Positions 8,274 through 16,771 of a stretch of 64,000 nt of DNA are shown here, one piece after another. Source of the stretch: Prevotella sp. (lineage in GTDB: Bacteria; Bacteroidota; Bacteroidia; Bacteroidales; Bacteroidaceae); the NCBI GenBank assembly GCA_017428055.1, contig JAFRRN010000013.1, positions 1 through 64,000 of the forward strand. The letters run 5' to 3'. The translations under genes and the position numbers were made by a program. Under the pieces are notes generated by a model, which was not told the origin of the DNA, did no database searches, and saw only the letters and a list, made by a program, of their open reading frames with translations. Numbering within the stretch: position 1 is the stretch's first letter; the number at the start of each line of letters is the position of its first letter.

Positions 8274-8975
8274 TTACATTTCTATATTGATAGGTATCAC
8301 GTGGAGTCCTTCGTTGTCGTCTGACAGACAGACGATGTATGAGGAGGATGTGCCGTTGGACAACGTTTGGGTGACAATGGTGGCATCGCCTACGGGCTTG
8401 AGAATATATGATTCTACCTGTTCATTCGTGTAATTGATAGCAGACATCATGTTATTAACTTGTCGCTCTATAATATTTTCAGTATTTAGGTTTGTCTTTC
8501 GCTTTGGCTGCTTGATAGTGGGGCGTTTCACAATGACCTGCTCTGGTTCAACTGCAATGGGCTGAAGCTCTTTTACGGATTCCTGTTGCTGAGGTTCGGC
8601 GATTTCCTTTGGTGTGACACTGGCAATCTGTGGTTGACATGGGACTTCACCCGTCTGCTTGCTTGTCAACATGAAGAATGCGACTATGACTGCCGCCGCT
8701 GCCGAGACTATCCAATAGAGGGCAACACGCTTGGCAGACTTCTTTGCCATCAGTCGATCAAACTCGTTGGCCTTTTCTTCAGATAGCGCGAATTCTCCTG
8801 CTAAGCGAGCGATGGACAATACCAGCAACCGCACATCGCTCTCTTCGGGTGTCAGTATTTCATCTGTTTGGGCATAATACTGTCGGAGCAGTTGCTCTTC
8901 CTCTATGGACGTTTCGGCATTCAAATACCGATTAACCAACTGCATCCGTATGGTGGTATCGTTGCATTTCATCAT
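8274..8975 (-). CDS. Membrane-bound anti-sigma-like protein
   Basis: A 233-residue single-pass membrane protein. The N-terminal cytoplasmic part (about 1-85) contains the LVNRYLNAETSIEEEQLLRQYY signature shared with the anti-sigma-like protein at 58032. A transmembrane helix (about 92-112) follows, then a periplasmic tail rich in Gln, Pro and Glu. It should bind and restrain the ECF sigma factor encoded just upstream. Start and stop overlap as ATGA (8975-8972), and an unusually strong GGAGG Shine-Dalgarno precedes the ATG, so translation is coupled to the sigma gene. The ATG at 8975 was preferred over 9029 for that reason. Confidence 0.7.
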   Translation of the reverse strand: MMKCNDTTIRMQLVNRYLNAETSIEEEQLLRQYYAQTDEILTPEESDVRLLVLSIARLAGEFALSEEKANEFDRLMAKKSAKRVALYWIVSAAAAVIVAFFMLTSKQTGEVPCQPQIASVTPKEIAEPQQQESVKELQPIAVEPEQVIVKRPTIKQPKRKTNLNTENIIERQVNNMMSAINYTNEQVESYILKPVGDATIVTQTLSNGTSSSYIVCLSDDNEGLHVIPINIEM

Positions 8976-9481
8976 TTCTTGTTCCTCCTTATCATTAACA
9001 ATTCCATCATTCTTTTTCTTGCTGCGCATACCATTGTCTTTGTACTGGTAGGCGTGGCTCCACAGACAGCGGCGATTTCCGTCATCGACATTCCCTCACT
9101 CCTCATCATCAGCATTCGCCGTTGAGCCGTCGGCACTTTTGCCAATGCATTGTTGATTAACCGTTCCATGTCGTGAGTAATTATCGTCTGGTCTGCCTGT
9201 TCGTTACTGATGACATTGGCAGTCTCGTCAAGTGGTTCGTGTTGCTCTTTACAAAGTTTCAAGATGTCAATACACACGTTTTTCGCAATCAACATAGCCA
9301 ATGCCTCGGGCTTCTGGTAACCGCCAATCCTTTCTCGCATCTGCCACATACGCATAAGCGTTTCCTGCACGGCATCCTCAGCGTCATAGGCCAGTTCTTG
9401 CCTGTCGAAGAAACTCTGGCAGAGATTCACCAGCTTCGGACGTATGGTTGTTACGATATGTTGAAAGTCTTGCGATTCCAT
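8972..9481 (-). CDS. ECF-family RNA polymerase sigma factor
   Basis: A 169-residue sigma-70 family protein of ECF size. Region 2 (about 10-75) shows the DAEDAVQETLMRMW motif, and region 4 (about 110-160) has an HTH (MSMTEIAAVCGATPTSTKTMV) with the usual conserved arginine-rich end. It directs RNA polymerase to a small regulon, probably including its own operon. The next gene overlaps it by ATGA and encodes its likely anti-sigma factor; a secreted plug-like protein follows. The operon lies directly downstream of the TonB receptor gene on the same strand, with 163 nt between. No convincing promoter was seen in that gap. Confidence 0.88.
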   Translation of the reverse strand: MESQDFQHIVTTIRPKLVNLCQSFFDRQELAYDAEDAVQETLMRMWQMRERIGGYQKPEALAMLIAKNVCIDILKLCKEQHEPLDETANVISNEQADQTIITHDMERLINNALAKVPTAQRRMLMMRSEGMSMTEIAAVCGATPTSTKTMVCAARKRMMELLMIRRNKK

Positions 9482-9644
9482 TTTTATGCACTTCTGCTAT
9501 TAACACGAATGAGAACGGGAAAAGTAAACTAATAATATTAGTATTTTCAGTGGAGATGCGCATTTCAATCGTTTTTTATCTGAATCACATCGATGGGTAG
9601 TATCGGCACAAGGCCGACGACTGCCCATCAAAACGAGAGAGAAT

Positions 9645-12206
9645 CTATAGTCGGTTACGCTCACTCTGTCCGGCGTGGCTACCTTTGTAACGGCTGCGAG
9701 TGGCGTTGAATTTCCAAGAGAGGTCGATACCGATGCGGCGGGAGTCATTGTACTGACGGAATTGGGTACGGACATTAATACCGCCATAAGCCGTCATCTC
9801 TGTATAGCGGGTGTGGAGGATGTCGTTAGCAAGAACAGCAAGGCTGAGGCTCTTGTCCTTTAGGAACTGGCGACTCAAACGGAGGTTTATCCCACCTGTG
9901 GCCTTCGTCTGCGAGCAGCCCGACTTATAGCGAGGTGTCAGTTCCATTCCAATGTTCAGTAACCAGTTCTGTGGTAGTGATAATGTATTGTCAAGATTGA
10001 AGTAAGTACAAAGTCCGTTCCATTGATGTGTTATACCGATGTCTTCTAATTCACGGTTGTTGAAGAAAAAGCATGCAGTGTAGTTCATCTGCCAGATACC
10101 TACCTTTGGCGTGATGTTTATTTCTATTCCGTAATTTTGGCTCTTGGGTATGTTACGACGGTCATCGAGAATAACACCTGGGTGGTCTGTATCATCATAG
10201 GCGGCCTGGAAAGAATGGTTTAGGTTTCTAATATATTGGTAATACAACTCAGCGTGAACCCATCGGTGGTTAGTCGTCCATGAGACATAGTGGGTTGTTG
10301 TAGGACGAAGATAAGGGTTGCCCGTTTGGTACTCGTATTTGCTGCGATAGTTGATGGCAGTGCTGAGCGTGGAATAAGCGGGATTGTGCCGGAAACATTG
10401 ATAACTAAAGGTGTGCGTCCATTTCTCCGTTCGGTAGTTAAGAGAGAGGCGTGGGATAAGCACATGATAGTCAGGACTCTGCTTGGCATCTTTTTGGTCG
10501 TTGGTTTCGTAGTCATTGTGTTCGTTCTGCCAGCGCAATCCGGCATTGAGTTTGAACTTCTTCACTTGCAGGGCGTAGTTGACGAACAGTGACCACGTCG
10601 TGGTCTGTTGGTGTACGCTGTTGTCGGCAGAGAAACCACTTTGGGTGAAGTCGCTCTTGCGGTCTACTCCCGATACTTCCTCACCAAAGGTCAAGGCACC
10701 ACTGGGAACTGGTGCTGTGACGACGAGTTTCTCAGCCAGCAGATTGTTCTTGGTCAGTGTCTTACTATTAACACCTTTCTCGCCAACGGTGCCACCTTCC
10801 ATATCACTCTCGGAATGTCCACCGTAGTAGTCGGCACTGAAGTCCAGTTTCCACTTGCCTATTTCACCAACGTAGTAGGCATTCACGGCATGCTCCATCC
10901 GAGGTTTTCGAGAGGTTACCGTCTTGTTGGTCTCTGCTTCCCTGAAATTGGCATCACGCCATACCTCCTCGTCGGTCTCATTGCTGTTAGTCGCATCCGT
11001 GATGAAATTGTTGGCGGTATAGGTCAGACCGACGGAATGTTTCTCGGAGATTTCCCAGTTCCAGCCGAGGTCGATAAAGTAATAGTTATAGCGGTTGAGA
11101 TAGGTGGCATCTTTCTTGAAGTCCCAGATGGACGAGGCCTGTAGTTGGTCATCAGCAGTAAAGGTAATCTTCTGGTTGTTGCTTGTCAGATACCCACGAG
11201 CGAAGAAGTCCATGCCGTTGTGCAGGCGGTAGTTCAGAGCAGCGTTGCCATTGGCATACCATTCCTTGCCTTGACGATAGGCAGCAGAGAAGTTGCCGCT
11301 CCATCCCTCGCCAGCCTTACGAACAGTTTTCAGCCGTATGACAGAGGTGACTTCTGCACCATATTCTGCACCAGGATTAGTAATGATCTCTGCCGACAGA
11401 ATCTCGTCGGCACGTAGGCGGTCGAGTTCCTGTGTGTTGCGTATCTTTTTGTTATTGATGTATATTTCAGGCTTACCATGACCTGCTATCTCGCCGTTAC
11501 TCATCATCAGAGGCAGATGGGTGAGCATTTCGCTGACTGAACCAAATTGCTCTAATGGAGTGCCTTGAATCGAGACTTGCAATCCCCTGTCTGTTGAAGT
11601 ATAAAGTAGTCGATGACCTTTCACGGAAACCCCTTTTAGTGTTTGAGTTTCTGGCTGAATCAGTATTGTTCCAACCTCTGGTTGGTCACAGAGTTTATAG
11701 ATGGTCTTGTAACCGACGTATGAGATACGAGCGAGAACTATGGGCTGTTCGTATGGAATGGCGAAATAGCCACTTTCGTTGCTGACACCACCACTAAGCA
11801 ACGTGGAGTCGGTGGAATTAAGAATGGCGATATTAGCGTATGCCACAGGCTGACCTTGTTCGTCAATAATCGTACCCGTTAAGTTGCGGTCGGTCTTATG
11901 GGTACACTCCACGATAATCTCCTTGTCCTCAACTATCACACGGATAGGATAGAAGCTTATCATCTGACGGATGGCATCGGGTACACTCTTGCGGTGTACA
12001 GTAGTGGTGATGCGGAAGTCCTCCAGCTCGTTGTAGAGGAAACTGATGGTGTAGTCGTCGGTTTGCTCGTTCAGCTCACGCAGAGCCTCACTAAGTGTCA
12101 CATTATTATATTCCCGTGTAAGACGATTGGTACTCTCCATCGTATTCTGAGCCTTAGTCGCAACGAAAGTAAGGCAGCAGGCAAGAATAAAAATCATTTG
12201 TCTCAT
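9645..12206 (-). CDS. TonB-dependent outer membrane receptor with STN domain
   Basis: An 853-residue outer membrane receptor. Order: signal peptide (about 1-19), secretin/TonB short N-terminal (STN) domain (about 30-105), carboxypeptidase regulatory-like fold (about 110-195, starting LTGTIIDEQGQPVAYANI), plug domain (about 210-300, with EIYINNKKIRN and an IITNPGAEYGAEV end) and a beta-barrel to the C-terminus. It belongs to the outer-membrane beta-barrel type found with sigma/anti-sigma pairs. The STN domain would contact the anti-sigma protein encoded 3 nt upstream, giving a substrate-sensing trans-envelope switch. The ligand is unknown: no SusD partner or iron gene is adjacent. Confidence 0.88.
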   Translation of the reverse strand: MRQMIFILACCLTFVATKAQNTMESTNRLTREYNNVTLSEALRELNEQTDDYTISFLYNELEDFRITTTVHRKSVPDAIRQMISFYPIRVIVEDKEIIVECTHKTDRNLTGTIIDEQGQPVAYANIAILNSTDSTLLSGGVSNESGYFAIPYEQPIVLARISYVGYKTIYKLCDQPEVGTILIQPETQTLKGVSVKGHRLLYTSTDRGLQVSIQGTPLEQFGSVSEMLTHLPLMMSNGEIAGHGKPEIYINNKKIRNTQELDRLRADEILSAEIITNPGAEYGAEVTSVIRLKTVRKAGEGWSGNFSAAYRQGKEWYANGNAALNYRLHNGMDFFARGYLTSNNQKITFTADDQLQASSIWDFKKDATYLNRYNYYFIDLGWNWEISEKHSVGLTYTANNFITDATNSNETDEEVWRDANFREAETNKTVTSRKPRMEHAVNAYYVGEIGKWKLDFSADYYGGHSESDMEGGTVGEKGVNSKTLTKNNLLAEKLVVTAPVPSGALTFGEEVSGVDRKSDFTQSGFSADNSVHQQTTTWSLFVNYALQVKKFKLNAGLRWQNEHNDYETNDQKDAKQSPDYHVLIPRLSLNYRTEKWTHTFSYQCFRHNPAYSTLSTAINYRSKYEYQTGNPYLRPTTTHYVSWTTNHRWVHAELYYQYIRNLNHSFQAAYDDTDHPGVILDDRRNIPKSQNYGIEINITPKVGIWQMNYTACFFFNNRELEDIGITHQWNGLCTYFNLDNTLSLPQNWLLNIGMELTPRYKSGCSQTKATGGINLRLSRQFLKDKSLSLAVLANDILHTRYTEMTAYGGINVRTQFRQYNDSRRIGIDLSWKFNATRSRYKGSHAGQSERNRL

Positions 12207-12209
12207 AAC

Positions 12210-12899
12210 TTACTCCACGACTATCTTGTCCGACTTCAGTTCTACGGTGACGCTTTCAAAGAGGTTGAGCCGGTGCAGCACAGCATCAAGTGTCTCATCC
12301 TGTTTCCAAACGAAATAGAAACGGAGTTGGCGTGCATCGTCATTCTTGATCTCCACCTCTTTCTGATAATGGGCGGCTATCTGTGGCAGCATTATCTCTA
12401 ATGGCACGTTGTCGAAAACGACGGGCTGTGTGCTTACTATCGTGTCAACTTTGACGGTGTCTCTATGCAATGCCAAGGTGGAGGTGACTGATATGGCGTG
12501 TTCTGTTTGCCCAGCCTGCGGTTTGACAACCTTTTGCACGATATGGATGGCAGCAAAAGCCAAACCAGCCGTAAAAAGGATGCCAATGATGCTTGCAGCC
12601 AACTTATAGGGCATCATGCCCATCAGAGTCTTGAAGGTAACGGTATGTAGCTCATCCTTGGCAAAGGTTTCTAAGTCATCAGCGTGTTCAATTGCGAATT
12701 TCTCCCATTCCTCTTCCACGGGGATGGCCTCTTCGTCAGTCTCTCGTTTCACAAAGGCCTGCTTTGTCAGGGTCAATTCTTCCAACAGTTCATTCAGTTC
12801 AGAGTCATCGGCAAGCATCTGCTGAAGCTGCTCGTCGGAAAACTGCTTTGGATGTTCCTGCATGGATAGCAGAAGGCGGATTCTTTCTTCGTATTCCAT
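12210..12899 (-). CDS. FecR-like anti-sigma factor with C-terminal DUF4974-type domain
   Basis: A 229-residue single-pass protein. The N-terminal cytoplasmic part (about 1-100) is acidic and helical. A transmembrane helix lies at about 105-125. The periplasmic end (about 165-229) has the DUF4974/STN-like pattern (PLEIMLPQIAAHYQKEVEI ... LHRLNLFESVTVELKSDKIVV). That domain meets the receptor's STN domain in transmembrane signalling of the FecI/FecR kind. It sits between its sigma factor (5 nt upstream) and the receptor (3 nt downstream), an operon order typical of Bacteroidota. The canonical FecR middle domain is not evident, so the protein is a short version. Confidence 0.75.
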   Translation of the reverse strand: MEYEERIRLLLSMQEHPKQFSDEQLQQMLADDSELNELLEELTLTKQAFVKRETDEEAIPVEEEWEKFAIEHADDLETFAKDELHTVTFKTLMGMMPYKLAASIIGILFTAGLAFAAIHIVQKVVKPQAGQTEHAISVTSTLALHRDTVKVDTIVSTQPVVFDNVPLEIMLPQIAAHYQKEVEIKNDDARQLRFYFVWKQDETLDAVLHRLNLFESVTVELKSDKIVVE

Positions 12900-12904
12900 A
12901 TTCG

Positions 12905-13387
12905 TTATCGTTTTGATGTTTTAAAGTGCTCCCTGATTCTCCGTAGCGAATGCGACAGGTGGTTGTAAACCGTCACCTTGCTGACCCCCATCTGCTGCGC
13001 CACCTCTTCGTAAGTCATTTCGCGGAGAAACCGTAGACGGAATATCTGCTGACTGAGCGGCGAAAGTTCCGCATCAATGAATTGCATCAGCCGCTCCAGA
13101 CGGTCGTCGTCAGAACTGCTTGATATGTACGTTGAATCCTGTAGGAAGAGCTTTTCCACCCGTTTCCGTACAGACTTATGGGCCAGCACGTCGCGGCAAC
13201 GGTTGCGCACAGCCGTCATGAGGTAGCCCTCTGTCTTTTCCTTCGCTGGTATTCGCCCGTCACGCAGCAGTCGCGCAAAGACATCGCTCACCACGTCCTT
13301 GCTCTCTTGCGGGTCGTACAGCATCACTCTTGCCAGACGATACATCTGCGCATAATGCCGACGGTACATCTCTTCAAATTCTGTCAT
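12905..13387 (-). CDS. ECF-family RNA polymerase sigma factor (FecI-like)
   Basis: A 160-residue ECF sigma factor: region 2 with MLYDPQESKDVVSDVFARLL (about 22-41) and region 4 with an HTH at YEEVAQQMGVSKVTVYNHL (about 127-145). It starts the operon sigma, anti-sigma, TonB receptor, so it should activate the receptor gene when the receptor signals. The ATG at 13387 follows a leader of about 90 nt, at the end of which is a TACTTTTG -7 element (13477-13484, minus strand). Its sequence differs clearly from the second sigma at 8972, so the two operons are separate modules rather than a recent duplication. Confidence 0.88.
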   Translation of the reverse strand: MTEFEEMYRRHYAQMYRLARVMLYDPQESKDVVSDVFARLLRDGRIPAKEKTEGYLMTAVRNRCRDVLAHKSVRKRVEKLFLQDSTYISSSSDDDRLERLMQFIDAELSPLSQQIFRLRFLREMTYEEVAQQMGVSKVTVYNHLSHSLRRIREHFKTSKR

Positions 13388-13476
13388 ACACTATCAAGGA
13401 CGGTTCAGCGGGGCAAAAAACTAAACAAAACCATAACTATTTTCATTTATTCATGTTTTATTGCAAAAAACGGGTG

Positions 13477-13484
13477 CAAAAGTA
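13477..13484 (-). promoter_or_regulatory. -7 promoter element of the sigma/receptor operon
   Basis: TACTTTTG on the minus strand fits TAnnTTTG. No TTTG occurs at 19-21 nt upstream, so only half of the consensus is present. The leader to the start codon at 13387 would be about 90 nt. Confidence 0.4.
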
Positions 13485-13525
13485 CGGAAATCGGGGTACA
13501 AATTTGAAATATTAGAAAAAGAAAA

Positions 13526-13552
13526 GTCCCGTAAATTATTGATTTACAGGAC
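13526..13552 (-). terminator. Rho-independent terminator of the tRNA-Asn gene
   Basis: On the minus strand AGTCCTGTAAAT and ATTTACGGGACT form a 12-bp stem (one G-T pair) around a short loop, followed by TTTTCTTTTT. It lies just after the tRNA 3' end. Confidence 0.7.
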
Positions 13553-13563
13553 TCTTTCTTTTG

Positions 13564-13637
13564 CGCTTCAGGATGGGCTTGAACCAACGACCCCCTGATT
13601 AACAGTCAGGTGCTCTAACCAACTGAGCTACTGAAGC
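13564..13637 (-). tRNA. tRNA-Asn (anticodon GTT)
   Basis: The 74-nt minus-strand sequence folds as a tRNA. The acceptor is GCTTCAG/CTGAAGC with discriminator G. A D-arm GCTC/GAGC follows, then the anticodon stem CCTGA/TCAGG with loop CTGTTAA (anticodon GTT), a five-base variable loop GGGTC and a T-arm with TTCAAGC. One T-T mismatch appears in the T stem. CCA is not encoded; CAA follows. Confidence 0.93.
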
Positions 13638-13772
13638 AGTAATCTTTCGATTGCGGATGCAAAAGTACGTTGTTTTTTTGATTTCACCAAATTTTTTGTT
13701 TCTTTTTTTTAAGATATTGATAAAATACGATAAAAAATCATTTAATATATGGCAAATCCGAGTATATTATCG

Positions 13773-13780
13773 TACTTTTG
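13773..13780 (+). promoter_or_regulatory. -7 promoter element of the S41 peptidase gene
   Basis: TACTTTTG fits TAnnTTTG and lies 11 nt before the ATG at 13792. No -33 TTTG is seen at the usual spacing. Confidence 0.45.
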
Positions 13781-13791
13781 TAACAAAAATC

Positions 13792-15453
13792 ATGAATATG
13801 AAGAAAAATATCCTACCAATAATACTCCTTTTTGGCATCATTGGTGCTACGGCACAAGAAAATACTGACCATGATTTTGATGTCATCAAAAACTTAGACG
13901 TGTTCAATGTAATCTATAAACACTTAGATATGATGTACGTTGACACGTTAGATGCCAATGAAGTGATTGTCAATGGCATCAACGCCATGTTCCAAAGTTT
14001 AGACCCATACACCACCTATTACCCCGAGGAGAAAATTACGGAGCTTAAATATTTCGTCTCTGGCTCGTATGCGGGCATAGGTTCCATCATTCGCTACAAT
14101 TCCCAAATCAAGCGTGTCATCATTGACGAGCCTTACGAGGGCATGCCTGCAGCAGAGGCAGGATTGAAACGTGGCGACATTATCCTTGCCATTGACGATG
14201 AAGACATGACAAATGCCACACAGGATGTCGTGAGCCAACATCTTCGTGGAGAGGCAGGTACCACTTTTGTCATCAAGATTTTGCGTCCAAGCACGGGCAA
14301 AACCATGAAGATGAAGATTACGCGCAAGACCATCCAGTCACCTTCTGTACCCTATTATACTCTCCGCAGAGACAGCATTGGCTATATCAACCTCAACTCC
14401 TTTAACGAGGGATGCTCGAAAGACTTCCGCCGCGCATTCATCGATTTACGAAACCAAGGCATGAAAGGGTTGGTCTTCGACCTTCGCAACAACCGCGGTG
14501 GGTCAGAGATGGAAGCAGTGAATATTGTCAATATGTTTGTTCCCAAGGGAAAGCTCATCGTGAGCAACCGAGGGAAGATGAAACGTGCCAACCACGATTA
14601 CATGACCACCGTGGAACCGATAGATACCGTCATGCCCATTGTAGTATTGGTGAACAGCAATAGTGCCAGTTCCAGCGAAATCACAAGCGGTGCATTGCAA
14701 GACTTAGACCGCGCTGTCATCATGGGAACACGCACATACGGCAAGGGATTGGTACAGATGACCCTCGAAATGCCTTATAATGGCATTCTCAAACTCACCA
14801 CCAATAAATATTACATCCCAAGTGGCAGATGCATCCAAGCCATTAACTACAAACATGACAAGGGAGGGTATATCGAACATGTGCCAGACTCACTCACCAA
14901 GGTTTTCCACACTGCAAATGGCCGAGAGGTACGTGATGGCGGAGGCATCAAGCCCGACGTGGAGATTAAGCCCGACTCGATGACCAACCTCGTCTACAAC
15001 CTTGTCATGCTGCGTGACTCCAACGAGATACTTCTCAATTATGTGTTGGACTATGTCAACAGCCATCCCACCATTGCCGCTGCGGAAGATTTCGAAATCA
15101 GCGATGCCGATTTTGACGAGTTTAAACGTCGCGTACTAAAAAGCAACTTCAACTATGACCATGCTACGGAGAACTACATGGATGAGCTGGAGAAACTGGC
15201 AAAGTTTGAGGGCTACTACGACGACACAAAGGAAGATTTCGACAACCTCCGCAAAAAGTTAAGGCACAACGTTGAAAAAGACCTTGACTTCAACCAGGAG
15301 GTATTGAAAGAGTATATCTCCAATGAAATTGTCACATCTTATTACTACCAAAAGGGAGCGATAGCAAACTCCTTACGCAAAGACAAAGATATGTTGGAGG
15401 CTGTCAGACTCCTAATTGCTCTTGATGAATATAAAAAAATCCTACAACCTTGA
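13792..15453 (+). CDS. S41 family C-terminal-processing peptidase (CtpA/Prc-like)
   Basis: A 553-residue secreted protease with a signal peptide (about 1-21, ending ATA-QE), a PDZ domain (about 90-165) and the S41 protease fold (about 185-370). The Ser in NSNSASSSEITSG (about 290) and the Lys in TRTYGKGLVQ (about 316) form the Ser-Lys dyad. A helical C-terminal extension of about 170 residues follows, as in other Bacteroidota members. It trims periplasmic or outer-membrane proteins at their C-termini. The ATG at 13792 was chosen because the signal peptide starts there; the frame is open upstream to 13651 but that part contains the promoter. It appears monocistronic. Confidence 0.88.
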   Translation: MNMKKNILPIILLFGIIGATAQENTDHDFDVIKNLDVFNVIYKHLDMMYVDTLDANEVIVNGINAMFQSLDPYTTYYPEEKITELKYFVSGSYAGIGSIIRYNSQIKRVIIDEPYEGMPAAEAGLKRGDIILAIDDEDMTNATQDVVSQHLRGEAGTTFVIKILRPSTGKTMKMKITRKTIQSPSVPYYTLRRDSIGYINLNSFNEGCSKDFRRAFIDLRNQGMKGLVFDLRNNRGGSEMEAVNIVNMFVPKGKLIVSNRGKMKRANHDYMTTVEPIDTVMPIVVLVNSNSASSSEITSGALQDLDRAVIMGTRTYGKGLVQMTLEMPYNGILKLTTNKYYIPSGRCIQAINYKHDKGGYIEHVPDSLTKVFHTANGREVRDGGGIKPDVEIKPDSMTNLVYNLVMLRDSNEILLNYVLDYVNSHPTIAAAEDFEISDADFDEFKRRVLKSNFNYDHATENYMDELEKLAKFEGYYDDTKEDFDNLRKKLRHNVEKDLDFNQEVLKEYISNEIVTSYYYQKGAIANSLRKDKDMLEAVRLLIALDEYKKILQP

Positions 15454-15726
15454 CCATCCCCAAACATCAAGCCACTGTCGGACAAGCCTTTTTTATTTTT
15501 CCAATATATTGAAGTGAAATCCCTTCAGTATATTTGAATAAGAAAGAACGTTCCTGCTGACAGATGGGGGCGGTCAAAGAACTGGTGGCAAATCATGTCT
15601 GGGATGATGGGGGCAAGATGTACCATCGATGACCAAGAAAGCAATAGTTACACAAAATAAGATTCCTATTATTGCGTTCCAAGTGACGAATTAGGTGTTA
15701 ACCACCACTTGTTTGGGTAAATTCTC

Positions 15727-16722
15727 CTAATGGTAAGACATGATGCTATGAAGATTTTTCTCCAATTGTGCCGTACTACTGGCTCCGACGATGACTGATG
15801 TGACACCTCGTTGCTCAAGAATCCATGAAATTGCCATTTCGGCAAGTGTCTGGTTTCGCCATTGGGCTTGTTCATTCCAATCATGAAGGTTTTCCAATAA
15901 TTGTGGAGTCAGCATATCTTGCTTAAGAAATCTCCCTTGAGTCATTCTCGAACCTTCTGGAATACCCATGACTTCCCCTTTTTCGCTAATTGTGCAATGG
16001 AGATACCTATCTGTCAACAATCCTTGTGCCAACGGGGAAAAAGATATGAATCCGATTCCATGATCTGCACAATAGTCGAGGATGCCCTCCTCTTGCGGTT
16101 GCCTGTCTATCAAATTCAACCGCCCTTGGTAAATGAGCAATGGCACATCACGCTCACGAAGGTATCCGTCTGCCACTTTTAATGCTTCCATCGGCCAGCG
16201 GCTGATACCCACATAAAGTGCTTTCCCTGCCTTGACAATATCCACGAGAGCCTGCAAAGTCTCCTCTAAAGGTGTCTCAGGGTCATAACGGTGACTATAG
16301 AACAAGTCCACATAGTCAAGGTGCATTCGTTTGAGTGATTGGTCGAGTGATGCCATGAGATACTTACGCGACCCCCAATTCCCGTATGGGCCTTCCCACA
16401 TGTCATAACCAGCCTTTGAGGCAATAAACAACTCATCACGATAAGGATGGAAATCATCGACCATCAACCGCCCCATGGTCTCCTCTGCCGACCCGTATGG
16501 CGGTCCGTAATTATTGGCAAGGTCGAAATGTGTAATGCCATGGTCAAAGGCATAATGAGTGATGGCACGGCTACGCTCGTATGGGTCTCCCCCTCCGAAA
16601 TTATGCCAGAAGCCCAACGATATCTTGGGGAGTAACACTCCTGAACGTCCGCAACGACGATACATTTGTTCGCTATTGATGTAGCGGTTAGGGGATGCAA
16701 TATATTTTGTCTTGAGTTCCAT
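15727..16722 (-). CDS. Aldo/keto reductase (YghZ/L-glyceraldehyde 3-phosphate reductase type)
   Basis: A 331-residue NADPH-dependent (beta/alpha)8 barrel. The catalytic tetrad is visible: Asp and Tyr in FDLANNYGPP (about 71-77), Lys in FIASKAGYD (about 104) and His in FYSHRYDPE (about 143). The end GVTSVIVGASSTAQLEKNL is the cofactor-binding signature of the family. The N-terminal YRRCGRSGVLLPKISLGFWHNFGG and the GPPYGSAEE loop are typical of YghZ-like enzymes that reduce small aldehydes such as methylglyoxal or L-glyceraldehyde 3-phosphate. The physiological substrate is inferred. It precedes nothing in an obvious operon; ispG lies 49 bp upstream on the same strand. Confidence 0.88.
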   Translation of the reverse strand: MELKTKYIASPNRYINSEQMYRRCGRSGVLLPKISLGFWHNFGGGDPYERSRAITHYAFDHGITHFDLANNYGPPYGSAEETMGRLMVDDFHPYRDELFIASKAGYDMWEGPYGNWGSRKYLMASLDQSLKRMHLDYVDLFYSHRYDPETPLEETLQALVDIVKAGKALYVGISRWPMEALKVADGYLRERDVPLLIYQGRLNLIDRQPQEEGILDYCADHGIGFISFSPLAQGLLTDRYLHCTISEKGEVMGIPEGSRMTQGRFLKQDMLTPQLLENLHDWNEQAQWRNQTLAEMAISWILEQRGVTSVIVGASSTAQLEKNLHSIMSYH

Positions 16723-16771
16723 GATTATTGATTATTGGGTTAATGGGATGAATGGGGTTATAGGGGAATTA

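Noticed and set aside
15470..15510. Terminator after the S41 gene
   Set aside because: There is a T-tract (TTTTTTATTTTT), but no convincing stem precedes it.
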